64,000 nt of DNA from Watersipora subatra (lineage: Eukaryota; Bryozoa; Gymnolaemata; Cheilostomatida; Watersiporidae), in assembly GCF_963576615.1 (NCBI RefSeq), contig NC_088711.1:4278001-4342000 (forward strand), read 5' to 3'. The translations under genes were made by a program, and so were the position numbers. This document shows positions 37,501 through 46,763 of this stretch, one piece after another (position 1 is the first letter of the stretch; every line of letters starts with the position of its first letter). Below the pieces are notes generated by a model. That model did no database searches. It worked only from the letters and a program-made list of their open reading frames with translations, and was not told where the DNA came from.

Positions 37501-39090
37501 CCATATATAATGATTAGGTGTTGTGAATGTGATGCCCATATATAATGATTAGGTGTTGTGAATGTGATGCCCATATATAATGATTAGGTGTTGTAAATGT
37601 GATGCCCATATATAATGATTAGGTGTTGTGAATGTGATGCCCATATATAATGATTAGGTGTTGTAAATGTGATGCCCATATATAATGATTAGGTGTTGTA
37701 AATGTGATGCCCATATATAATGATTAGGTGTTGTGAATGTGATGCCCATATATAATGATTAGGTGTTGTGAATGTGATGCCCATATATAATAATTAGGTG
37801 TTGTAAATGTGATGCCCATATATAATGATTAGGTGTTGTGAATGTGATGCCCATATATAATAATTAGGTGTTGTAAATGTGATGCCCATATATAATGATT
37901 AGGTGTTGTGAATGTGATGCCCATATATAATAATTAGGTGTTGTAAATGTGATGCCCATATATAATGATTAGGTGTTGTGAATGTGATGCCCATATATAA
38001 TCATGAGGTGTTGTGAATGTGATGCCCATATACAATGATTAGGTGTTGTGAATGTGATGCCCATATATAATGATTAGGTGTTGTGAATGTGATGCTCATA
38101 TATAATCATTAGGTGTTGTAAATGTGATGCCCATATATAATAATTAGGTGTTGTGAATGTGATGCCCANNNNNNNNNNNNNNNNNNNNNNNNNNNNNNNN
38201 NNNNNNNNNNNNNNNNNNNNNNNNNNNNNNNNNNNNNNNNNNNNNNNNNNNNNNNNNNNNNNNNNNNNNNNNNNNNNNNNNNNNNNNNNNNNNNNNNNNN
38301 NNNNNNNNNNNNNNNNNNNNNNNNNNNNNNNNNNNNNNNNNNNNNNNNNNNNNNNNNNNNNNNNNNNNTGCACCATAACAAGACCACATGCCGTGGATTC
38401 CCACCAATGATGGGCTGGCATGTCCTCACCATAACAAGACCACATGCCGTGGATTTCCACCAAGGATGGGCTGACATGTCTGCACCATAACAAGACCACA
38501 TGCCGTGGATTCCCACCAAGGATGGGCTGACATGTCTGCACCATAACAAGACCACATACCGTGGATTCCCACCAAGGATGGGCTGACATGTCTGCACCAT
38601 AACAAGACCACATGCCATGGATTCCCACCAATGATGGGCTGGCATGTCCTCACCATAACAAGACCACATGCCGTGGATTCCCACCAAGGATGGGCTGACA
38701 TGTCCGCACCATAACAAGACCACATGCTATGGATTCCCACCAAGGATGGGCTGACATGTCTGCACCATAACAAGACCACATGCCGTGGATTACCACCAAG
38801 TATGGGCTGGCATGTCTGCACCATCACAAGTTGGCGTGCTAGTATCTTAATCTTTGATTTTTAGAGCAATGATGTACTGATGGTTCTGGCTATACCAAGA
38901 TGCCTGCATCATTGAAACAAATCATTATTCATTTGTTGTATATCACAATACAATATGAGTATAAGCATTGTAAACAATCTACAATGGATGTAACTCGACT
39001 GAAAATGTTACAAGTATTTGTTTTGTAAATAGTCAGTAGCCAATGGATGAGATGCGGATGCGCAATCTTGGCATTCCCCAAAAATTCTGA
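19594..39090 (+). CDS. 20-exon gene for a 1019-residue coiled-coil, multi-pass membrane protein of unassigned function
   Basis: Exons assembled from splice sites and phase: 19594-19764, 20197-20305, 20979-21066, 21649-21820, 22929-23061, 27535-27674, 28210-28351, 28538-28680, 30068-30237, 30434-30565, 30860-31024, 31469-31616, 32294-32452, 33144-33280, 33398-33616, 34147-34399, 34537-34709, 35106-35301, 35712-35870, 39040-39090. They total 3060 bases in one open frame with a stop. Order of parts: Ser/Thr/Ala-rich acidic N-terminus (1-120), charged coiled coil (about 181-271), beta-rich globular region (about 290-520), acidic and then basic linker (522-668), about four hydrophobic helices (708-728, 766-790, 803-823, 859-883), and a C-terminal domain ending RNLGIPQKF. 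The first coding exon starts after an acceptor (19589-19590), so a 5' UTR exon lies upstream. Intron 1 uses a GC donor (AAG|GCGAGT). All other introns are GT-AG. I do not recognise the family securely. OFCC1-like is a name worth testing, but it is not claimed here. Confidence 0.8.
20773..20865. repeat. short inverted repeat in intron 2 of the membrane-protein gene
   Basis: GTTTTATAACAAGCT (near 20775) and its reverse complement (near 20848) flank about 58 bases. A second hairpin, ATCGACACTTACAGTGTCGA, follows at about 20877. Possibly a tiny MITE. Confidence 0.5.
22311..22658. mobile_element. probable 350-bp MITE in intron 4 of the membrane-protein gene
   Basis: The left end CGTTTCCATGTTTCAAATGG and the right end, read in reverse (TGTTTCCATGCTTCGAATTG), form an imperfect terminal inverted repeat. 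The interior includes a 27-bp tandem duplication (CTCACATTCATACAGCGAAT). No coding capacity is apparent. Confidence 0.5.
22929..27674 (+). other. coiled-coil exons 5 and 6 of the membrane-protein gene, split by a 4.5-kb satellite-filled intron
   Basis: Exon 5 (22929-23061) and exon 6 (27535-27674) encode a Glu/Lys/Gln-rich, helix-forming stretch (EEEKRMRDEQIAFEQQELEK in exon 5, then EKRRQLARLVEIARRKEKLQ in exon 6) with hydrophobic residues at heptad-like spacing. The junction is phase 1: G from exon 5 joins AA from exon 6 to give Glu. The coiled coil suggests oligomerisation or a filament or adaptor contact on the side of the membrane that carries the N-terminus. This is inference from composition. 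Confidence 0.75.
23096..26745. repeat. 32-bp satellite array with a higher-order repeat, intron 5
   Basis: About 114 copies of a 32-bp unit (GAGTGTAGTGAGTGAGAAGG then TCTCCTATATAT). At least five variants can be told apart: TGTGG, TTTCCT, AGCGAG, ATTG with TATGTAT, and AGCAAG. In many places they occur in the fixed order A-B-C-D-E, giving a 160-bp higher-order period. The array starts about 35 bases after the exon 5 donor. Confidence 0.95.
28786..29263. repeat. 30-bp minisatellite with internal inversion, intron 8
   Basis: Units of GGGTCAATTCAGGCCTACCC plus TACTGTACAT, about 15 copies, with TGCTG and AAGTCCTG variants. One stretch at 29103-29130 is inverted, making a 25-base-arm palindrome. 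Confidence 0.93.
29467..29905. repeat. 34-bp GGTACTATG-type minisatellite, intron 8
   Basis: Units such as ACCATTGGTACTATGGTACT and ACAGGTACTATGAT repeat with a period of 34, made of two ~17-base halves. Some halves carry GTGCAATTGGTACAAT. Confidence 0.9.
31815..31935. repeat. degenerate CATCTGTACACACC repeat, intron 12
   Basis: Five or six irregular copies of CCATCTGTACACACCCC with a period of about 25-28. Confidence 0.75.
32489..33095. repeat. 13-bp ATGTATGTGTTAC minisatellite, intron 13
   Basis: About 45 copies, alternating GTTAC, GTTGC and GATGC endings, fill nearly the whole intron from 37 bases after the exon 13 donor to 49 bases before the exon 14 acceptor. The Cys/Tyr/Val-rich open frames across it are artefacts. 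Confidence 0.93.
33398..34709 (+). other. transmembrane block, exons 15-17 of the membrane-protein gene
   Basis: Exon 15 ends with one hydrophobic helix (FWAMLILFVFTFFL, about residues 708-728). Exon 16 has two (MFVVLVGPMTVFLLFAI, about 766-790; KFVLMFGLQSFFNPILLIIV, about 803-823). Exon 17 has a fourth (FVTVFLYFFIMFLTASVLYM, about 859-883). Short polar loops separate them, including a Tyr/Asn-rich loop (TYDYNNLSTS) between the third and fourth. No signal peptide precedes them, so an even helix count would put both N- and C-termini in the cytosol. Conserved pore, transport or enzyme motifs were not recognised. Confidence 0.75.
33930..34052. repeat. three ~42-bp copies, intron 15
   Basis: GGTGTCTACTGTAACATGT recurs three times with divergent spacers. 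Confidence 0.75.
35875..38168. repeat. 35-bp satellite array beginning at the exon 19 donor, intron 19
   Basis: About 65 copies of AATGTGATGCCCATATATAA followed by TGATTAGGTGTTGTG. Variants are at TCATT, TAATT, TCACT and at GTAAAT/GTGAAT. The array runs into the assembly gap, so its true length is unknown. Confidence 0.95.
38169..38368. other. assembly gap of 200 N
   Basis: Exactly 200 unknown bases lie between two different satellites. A round size usually marks an estimated gap, so more repeat, or an exon, may be missing. Confidence 0.98.
38369..38826. repeat. 56-bp satellite after the gap, intron 19
   Basis: About eight copies of TGCACCATAACAAGACCACA followed by TGCCGTGGATTCCCACCAAG and GATGGGCTGACATGTC. 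Changes are sparse (ATGATGGGCTGGCATGTCCTC in some units). Confidence 0.95.
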
Positions 39091-40063
39091 AATTGACAGC
39101 TACCGCAAGGTTGCCCATGGCCTTGAGGGAGATGGCAGCGAGAGGCACATTCACTGGATGAGGCGTTCTCAGCATTCACCGAGTCTCTATGAAGTTATAT
39201 CATACCAAAGAATTGGCTTGTTTACGCAATGTTACGAGTCGTTCCATTGAAAAATAATGTTACACTCCGTATAGAATCATGTCACTCATGTATTCTGACC
39301 AACCTTTTGTGACTGGAAGCGTGAACATGATATTTCATGGATGACATTAAACCGCCTGACATGGTTGATATCCTTTTTTTGCAATTGTCGGTTGAGTTTT
39401 GTAATACGCCCTTGACATTCATTCCTTTGCACATGAAATAATCGGTTACATTTTAACTGTAGGTTGGCAGACCAGGCAGCTGTTCCACTTACGTACTGTT
39501 TCACTTACGTATAGCATGTTTCATAGTGCCACCATACATGACATAAATTTTATCAGCACAATGTTGAGACATTACAAAATCGATAAAAATATAACTATGG
39601 ACTAATAATGTGTTAGCAACGATAAATATAATTTATATCAAAAGCGATTAATTTTATAAGTCGAAATATCAATTCTGTTGAGAATGTATTGATCATGGAA
39701 GAAAGTCGACTTTGAAAGATGGACGTAGTTGTGCCCAGAAGCAGTAATATTGCAAAGCATTAAACATGGCCGACGATTTCTGGACACAAAACCAAGCCAT
39801 CTATGGTAGCTACCTACCTTGACATACTATTTTTATTACTTTGGCAGTCACCAACATACGGCATGTGACATCATAGATTGGACTAGACAAGATCTAGGCT
39901 GTGAAGTATCGTGGACCAACAGACAAATATGGCAACTTTTAATTTTACCAAGGATGAATTTTAAGATCAATGATATTTTGGTCAAGGACAGCGGCTAACT
40001 ACAACTGAGCGGTTGTCCGGTACAATTTACCAAGACAGATAAGCGTCTTGTATGATTACTCAC
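39091..40063. other. 3' flank of the membrane-protein gene
   Basis: No canonical AATAAA is close to the stop at 39088-39090. An ATTAAA lies near 39346. A minus-strand open frame at 39286-39504 has no recognisable content. Confidence 0.4.
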
Positions 40064-40232
40064 CTGCACCTAGCAGCTATCCCAACAAGACAGACAACAA
40101 CAAGAGCTGTTCCTATGACTGAGATCGCTACTATCAAGGCTATGGTGTTCACTTCGAGAGTTGCGACACCTCTGGTTGAGGCCTCTGTTGATGGCAAGTC
40201 TGTTGACATATCCACTGGTGAAGAATGACCTT
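40064..40232 (-). CDS. transmembrane exon of a candidate single-pass membrane protein
   Basis: Minus-strand exon with acceptor GCAACTAG and donor GTGAGTAATC. In the only frame that stays open through the donor it encodes a Ser/Thr-rich stalk (GHSSPVDMSTDLPSTEAST), then a helix VNTIALIVAISVIGTALVVV followed by CLVGIAARCR: a hydrophobic span with a basic stop-transfer end, typical of type I membrane proteins. The exon takes one base from the previous exon, which matches the exon at 46734-46763. The cytoplasmic part, expected at lower coordinates, was not identified. Confidence 0.5.
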
Positions 40233-43196
40233 CTAGTTGCTGTAGCTAGTGCTGTTAAAACAATGAAAGAATGCATAGCAAAGAAAGAAGAGACCGAGTA
40301 GATAATAGCTCTGTTAATATTGGTCGTCTCTTTGGTACCGCACTGCGTCTCTTTCAGCAACTGACCTACTCTACCTCGTAATATTTTTCATTTTGGCTGC
40401 CAGAAAAAAAACTGATGCATTACAGGAATTCCATCATTATGCTGTCGTGTTTGACTGCTGAAAGTAGAAAATTCCGCTGACGCGATGACAAGTACGCGTG
40501 TGCTTCAGCCATATCACACTCCTACTCTTAGTGCAAATACTGGTGATTCAAAATATATGTATAAGACTTTTTTGTGAGCACCCAAACTGTCTGTTTACGT
40601 CTAAAAGATTAAATTGTATAAGTAATAAAGCAAATTTACCAAGAAATGGTGAACACCTTTGTAGTTGAGGGTTAACAAGTCTTAGGCCAAAAAAGACCTA
40701 CAGCTATGAAGTAACTCTGTCTTTAGACTGTGATCCTAGCACACAGCGGTAGCACACGGTGGTAGCACACAGGGGTGCACTACCTATTCGTGTCATTCAT
40801 ACAGCCTGGTCACAGCCTGCATGTTTGTTTTAGAGTTTATACTGAGCAATGTAATTGTCCGACTGAGAACACATACCATTGCTTTAAACACTTATTTCTA
40901 TGGTCTCTATTGTGCTCGGCTTATTAAAGGTTGGTCTAGCCAAACTATATGTATGATTATGACAAGTACATAGCATTCTCATTTGACCACCCTCACACCC
41001 TATGTAACATTCCCAAAGCTTCCAAGTACATAGTTGTATTAAGCACTATTTTTATTTGACATGCAAATCCTGAAGGCAGATTTCAATTATCACTATGTTT
41101 CTACCGTATGGATGAAGCAGATTTGGAGTTGTGCGCACATTGAGTTATCGGGCGATATGCATTTCAATGGAGATTCGCATATTGTGGATAAAAGAAAGCA
41201 TTTTGTTAAAAAATATATGGAATTCTACGCGGAGGTCATAGTGGCGCACTCGGAACTGTTCAAATCGAAATAGAAATGACTGAAGTGGGAAAATGTTTAA
41301 AATGGAATAGCTTGTGCGGCATTTTCTCGCGTATCCTTTGCAAGTGCCATTTCCATATTTCTAAAGCGTGAAAAATTCGATAAAAATTTGCGAGTAACAA
41401 ATCTTGCTTGACCAGCTGGTATGTGCAGTTTCCATCTTGACGATGACCAGCTGGTATGTGCCGTTTCCATCTCGACGATGACCAGCTGGTATGTGCAGTT
41501 TCCATCTCGACGATGGCGCAAACTTGCGGCTTTACCATATCATGGAAACATGGTGTATGTAGGTCAAGTGTATATAGTGTATGTACACTACATGCAATCG
41601 TAATTTCTCTAAATTTGAACCAATAAAAGGCAGCCAAAATCAGCGAAAGGCGATCATTTTTCATGAGAATATACAACACTTCTTACAGGCTGAACATGCA
41701 GTTGCAGAGAGTTAAAATGGTTTTGACATCATTATACGGGTGAGTATTTGGTGTTACATAGATAGATAGCTATATGAACTTTATTTATGGTCAAGGCAGT
41801 TCAAAGCACGTTAGACCATGAGATGAAAAATATAACAAAGAATAGTAGAGTGCAATGATTCGCATTGAAAGTAAAAGCTCCTTTTACATGAAGCTGCTCT
41901 ATAATGTGAACTGTTAAGGTATTGGGGTTTGGTATAAAGTGTAGTGGGTTTTATGGAGAAGAAGAAATGTAAAGGATGATCAGGTGAATTGGAGATGGAA
42001 GCTGAGTATTTTAGACAGAGAATATCTAATAACACAGTTAACAGCATTGAGAGGATTTAAATGCAATATTTACATCTAGATATACCAAAGAGTAAGACAC
42101 TTACTCAAACCCCGATTGATTTTAGACTAAAGTATTTATTGGATGCTTAAAGCTTTTGCTGCCAGAAGTGTCCAAGAGCAAGAAGCCTATTCTGTTATTG
42201 AATACAGCTGGCTTTGGACAATCATAAAATATTCATCAGCAGTCCTAGGGTTTAATGATGAGAATGCTCGTAATAAAATTTATACCATTTTCATTAAGTG
42301 CAAAGTGATAGTAAATAAACATATTTTAAAGCTGCTACAATCCTTTTGAGCACATTTTCAATAGCATCTGGTATGAAAAAAGTAAGGATTGTTTCACCTC
42401 ATGTGGTGAGCATGCCAGGTATACAGAGTCGTCCAGATACAGACATGAAATGTTACCAATCAATCGTGCATTGTTTACAAACAAGCTATGACGCAGCACA
42501 ACTTTGAAACGTTTAGCCTCAGGAATTAATTTGTTATTCGCAAATCCATGCTTCATCAGGTCCATGGGAAGACAGCAAGGCCTGATTTTGGAAAGTTTCA
42601 CGTGAACTAAAACTAAGATACCCAATTACTATCCTGAAATATTCACTGTCCATGGTCTAATATTCGATTGTGCTTTAAGGAGTGTTCACTGGGACGCACA
42701 ACTGTCACGCACAAGTAAACAAATGCTATTGGATGATTTCAGAATGTGTGCAAGTAGGTCGGTTGGTGGATAGGAAATGAGCGGCTAGAGCAAGAGTATT
42801 GATTATTGCATTGTTCCTTTGACTGTTGTGCTTGTCCTTCATTGAACAATGATTGAATCATGTTTTTGTCAGTAGTGAAAGATTCAAAGGGCGCACAGAG
42901 TCGTAGGCGAGCGTTTTGAGTTTGTACTATCATGACAGCCAACAAAAAAACACCTGCAATATTTGTCACTTGAGAATTTTCATCGGTGTCAGTTTAAATT
43001 AATTTGCCGACCTGCAGAGACCAAGATGCTCAAGAAATCGAGCTATAAATTACCTACCGGCTCCAAGCATTTACCACCTTTATGATTCTCTCCAAGAATC
43101 TAGTCTTATGTTTGCAACTTAAAGACCCGCTTGAGTTTTACCTTTTTGCAAATTTACCGGCAAAGTGATTTTGGTTTAAAAGGAATAATCTAAATG
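40233..43196. other. non-coding, likely intron of the minus-strand membrane-protein candidate
   Basis: AT-rich. Only the small 37-bp repeat at 41408 stands out. Confidence 0.4.
41408..41518. repeat. three ~37-bp copies
   Basis: GACCAGCTGGTATGTGCAGT followed by TTCCATCTCGACGAT, three times. Confidence 0.9.
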
Positions 43197-43614
43197 TACC
43201 ATAGCCAGAGTGACTGGTACATGACTACCATAGCCAGAGTGACTGGTACATGACTATATGTATCTAAATGTACCATAGCCAGAGTGACTGGTACATGACT
43301 ACCATAGCCAGAGTGACTGGTACATGACTATATGTATCTAAATGTACCATAGCCAGAGTGACTGGTACATGACTACCATAGCCAGAGTGACTGGTACATG
43401 ACTATATGTATCTAAATGTACCATAGCCAGAGTGACTGGTACATGACTACCATAGCCAGAGTGACTGGTACATGACTACCATAGCCAGAGTGACTGGTAC
43501 ATGAATACCATAGCCAGAGTGACTGGTACATGACTACCATAGCCAGAGTGACTGGTACATGACTATATGTATCTAAATGTACCATAGCCAGAGTGACTGG
43601 TACATGACTATATG
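43197..43614. repeat. 28-bp minisatellite with a nested 74-bp period
   Basis: The core CCATAGCCAGAGTGACTGGT plus ACATGACTA is repeated about 13 times. A TATGTATCTAAATGTA spacer follows every second copy over most of the array. Confidence 0.93.
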
Positions 43615-43734
43615 TATTCCTGCACTTGCAACACTCAATTATGTTGCTATATAGATATCTGTGAGAATATCGAGCTGATAGTAAATAGTAAGAAATAGTT
43701 GGTCTTTACAAGGATTTTACACATATACATGCAT

Positions 43735-44255
43735 ATCTACACTATTACATGCATATCTACAGTATTACACGCATATCTACAGTATTACACGCATATCTAC
43801 AGTATTACACGCATATCTACACTATTACATGCATATCTACAGTATTACACGCATATCTACAGTATTACACGCATATCTACAGTATTACATGCATATCTAC
43901 AGTATTACACGCACATCTACAGTATTACATGCATATCTACAGTATTACACGCATATCTACACTATTACATGCATATCTACAGTATTACACGCATATCTAC
44001 AGTATTACATGCATATCTACACTATTACATGCATATCTACAGTATTACACACACATCCACAGTATTACACGCATATCTACACTATTACATGCATATCTAC
44101 AGTATTACACACACATCCACAGTATTACACGCATATCTACACTATTACATGCATATCTACAGTATTACATGCATATCTACAGTATTACACGCATATCTAC
44201 AGTATTACACACATATCTACAGTATTACACGCATATCTACAGTATTACATGCATA
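43735..44255. repeat. 20-bp minisatellite, left part
   Basis: About 26 copies of GCATATCTACAGTATTACAC, with ACTATT, TACAT and CACATC variants. It continues at 45768 beyond the pogo element. Confidence 0.95.
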
Positions 44256-45765
44256 GGGGTAACGGGGGCACAGTGGACATAGGGGCACAGTGAACACCCC
44301 TCTTTTTTCAGAGATACAATTAGTTGAGTGGTCTCACACCAGTTATAGTTCATAGGAAATGATGGCAGGGGTTTAATTTTATTATTTGGTAATAGATAGC
44401 TAAAAAAGGAAAAGCTCAGGTAAGCAAAATGTAATTTTTCATGGTAAAAGTAATGTATGACATGCAAGCTAAAAAATAATATATACATTACACTGTCATA
44501 GTTATGTATCTCTTAATGTGAACAAAGATAGGCATAAATGTTCTCTTCTTTTTTCAATATTCAACATAAACAATGGATGGAAGCTGTAAAAATTTCAGCT
44601 CAATTTTTCTCACATGGTATGGTTGGGGCACAGTGAACAATTTGAAGTGGGGCACAGTGAACATGGTTCACTATACCCCGCTTTATTCTCAATGCTCCTA
44701 CACCAAAACAAGGGTAATAAAAAGGCAATTTTAAGCTAAAATACAAATAGGCTAACTTTGAAACGCTTTCCCCTCAGATCTCCAGCCCTATTTGTACCAA
44801 TAATAATCTCCTCAACCCACTAAGTTTAGTTGCTCAAACTTACTTTCCCTCATATATGAGACAGGTTTTAAAAGGCATTTGTTTTTATATGTTATTTTTA
44901 AATAAAAGCATCAAGACTGGTACTGCTATTGAAAAAAGAGAGAGATGGTGTGTACATATAAGAAAATGGCTGACAGCCATGATAAAAATTGAACCCCTGC
45001 TGCTGAAATTAGGACTGCCGTAAAGATGGTGCTTGAGGAAGGCCTAGCAGCGCACAGGGTCGCTGAGAACCTGAAGATCTTGAGAATTATCATCACTCAT
45101 TATGTAAATAAGGCAAAAGACAAAGGAATAAATAATGTTGAGTTTTTTTCCAAAAAGAAGCAAATAGAACAGTTTTTACAGTTCATCAAGAACTTTTACT
45201 GAAAGAATACTTGCTCACAGCTTTAAGGCATCATCGAGGGCTGACAGAGAAACAACTAAGAAAGTTAGCACAGGCCTATGCTAAACAAAACCATTGTAGC
45301 TATCCTCCCAGATGGGATGAGAACGAACGTACTGGGGAAGATTGAATAAACGGGTAGTTGAAAAGACACAGAGAGTAACATTTAGCTGAATACATTGATT
45401 TTTCTTGACACACGCTTGCTTGTTATCCAGTAAGAAATAAATAAAATGTCATATAACTCACAAAGATAAATAATCACATCAAAATCATTGTGATTTGATA
45501 AGATTATGACGGAATATAAGTGATGTCCAGCGTGCCCCGAGTCATGGACCACTGTACCCCAGCCATGGGGCACAGTGGTCCAAAATTTTTATCTTATGTA
45601 ATACGCAATATTTTTTACAAGGATTGGCATAAAGCCAGAAGGTTTTCAGATATGTTAGAGAACATATTTCTTTTGCTTTCCTATCAATTTAAACTTAGTT
45701 GATCAACTATGAGCAGGGAAATCTTGAGTAAGGTAAAAAACGGCCCACTGTGCCCCCGTTACCCC
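44256..45765 (+). mobile_element. pogo/Tigger-like DNA transposon, internally deleted, with TA target duplication
   Basis: The ends are perfect 21-base terminal inverted repeats beginning GGGGTAACGGGGGCACAGTG. The element interrupts a 20-bp minisatellite. TA is present on both sides (44254-44255 and 45766-45767), and removing the element plus one TA restores the minisatellite unit exactly. Extra copies of GGGGCACAGTG lie inside each end as subterminal sites. At 1510 bp, with only the N-terminal part of a transposase left, it is a non-autonomous deletion derivative. Confidence 0.9.
44945..45354 (+). pseudogene. broken pogo-family transposase, DNA-binding half only
   Basis: Starting MVCTYKKMAD, the reading frame meets a stop (TGA at codon 16), continues with a Psq-type helix-turn-helix (EIRTAVKMVLEEGLAAHRVA), shifts frame near 45180, and then shows the CENP-B/pogo pattern LTEKQLRKLAQAYAK followed by YPPRWDENERTGED before a stop. 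The DDE catalytic part is absent. It is therefore non-functional, but its orientation within the element is clear. Confidence 0.82.
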
Positions 45766-45767
45766 TA

Positions 45768-45838
45768 TCTACAGTATTACATGCATATTTACAGTATTAC
45801 ATGCATATCTACAGTATTACATGCATATCTACAGTATT
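45768..45838. repeat. 20-bp minisatellite, right part
   Basis: The remaining three to four units of the same array, in phase with the left part once the transposon is removed. Confidence 0.95.
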
Positions 45839-45859
45839 TGATTATCCATAGAGTGGAGC

Positions 45860-46345
45860 AGAGGCAGAAGCCTTACGCAATGACTCTACAAGTTGTGCCT
45901 ACTACCTATTCAATGCAAGACATACGCAATGACTATTGCATGTTGTGCCTGCTGCCTATTTAATGCGAGGCATATGTAATGATTAGTGCATGTAGTGCCT
46001 GCTGCCTATTTAATGCAAGGTATATGTAATGGCTAGTGCATGTAGTGCCTGCTGCCTATTTAATGCGAGGCATATGTAATGATTAGTGCATGTAGTGCCT
46101 GCTGCCTATTTAATGCAAGGCATATGTAATGATTAGTGCATGTAGTGCCTGCTGCCTATTTAATGCGAGGTATATGTAATGGCTAGTGCATGTAGTGCCT
46201 ACTGCCTATTCAATGCATGGTATTGTACTGCCATAATTAGGACAAATAGTGCCTACTGCCTATTCAATACAAGACATATGTAGTGGCTACTGCATGTAGT
46301 GTTTACTGGTTATACCATACAGAGCATATATAATCGTTGCTGCAC
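45860..46345. repeat. 50-bp tandem array
   Basis: About nine copies of TAATGCGAGGCATATGTAAT then GATTAGTGCATGTAGTGCCT and GCTGCCTATT. They diverge toward both ends. Confidence 0.9.
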
Positions 46346-46733
46346 GTAGTGATGTCTACAAATTCAAGGCAATTAGAATTACTATTCTTAAATTTTTGGA
46401 AGCAAACCGAGCCCACAATAGCAATTTGAATCTATCTTTCTGAACTAAACAAGAAAGTCTATTGTAAAAAACGTGAAGTCTTAATATCTAAGAGTAAGGC
46501 AAGAGTTCAGACTAGTGAAATACATTTTACCTATGTACACTTGAATTGCATATGCGTGACATGACATTGCAATCGAATTGCTGTCGATGTAAAGTACAGC
46601 AAACAGTGTACTCAGTAATTTAGTATACTCTCTATGGTTTAGAGTACAAATCTGCTAAGTAAAACTTGTATCAGTAAAAGTGTACATTAATACTACCAAA
46701 AGCCCACCAAAAGAAGAGATGCAGTTGCTTTAC

Positions 46734-46763
46734 CTGCGTCAGCTTGGTTGTTGATTATTGTGT
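46734..46763 (-). CDS. 30-base stalk mini-exon, same candidate membrane protein
   Basis: The acceptor CATCTTACAG and donor GTAAAG flank 30 bases that read TIINNQADA with one base left over. That base joins the two leading bases of the transmembrane exon to give Glu in frame. A 6.5-kb intron with satellites and a pogo element separates them. Microexons are easy to find by chance, so this remains a candidate. Confidence 0.28.

Larger units (their letters stand above)
35106..39090 (+). other. C-terminal domain exons 18-20 of the membrane-protein gene
   Basis: Exon 18 (35106-35301) encodes a charged, Trp/Tyr-rich segment with QWRGEDGARRKVAVYDYIW. Exon 19 (35712-35870) has a lysine-rich patch (KKQEKKKEK) followed by HTDGLRELYRHFLVLPDGAI. 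The last coding exon (39040-39090) lies beyond 3.2 kb of satellites and the assembly gap. Its acceptor (AG at 39038-39039) is phase-matched and yields PMDEMRMRNLGIPQKF then TGA. Another frame of the same DNA is open for 67 codons, but it does not join exon 19 in phase. Part of the intron is unsequenced, so an extra exon in the gap cannot be excluded. Confidence 0.6.

Noticed and set aside
38074..38827. Frames across the N gap and the 56-bp array
   Set aside because: They depend on unknown bases and tandem repeat and have no coding signature.
39047..39250. 67-codon frame overlapping the last coding exon
   Set aside because: It does not join exon 19 in phase without a stop. The alternative frame gives a short, phase-matched C-terminus.
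42739..42969. Minus-strand frame with a signal-peptide-like start (GVFLLAVMIVQTQNA)
   Set aside because: It lacks an ATG at that point and has no splice link to the transmembrane exon. The rest is not domain-like.
43699..44293. Three overlapping long frames (ITRISTVLHAYLQYY type)
   Set aside because: A 20-bp repeat reads the same peptide in all three frames, so this is an artefact of the minisatellite.
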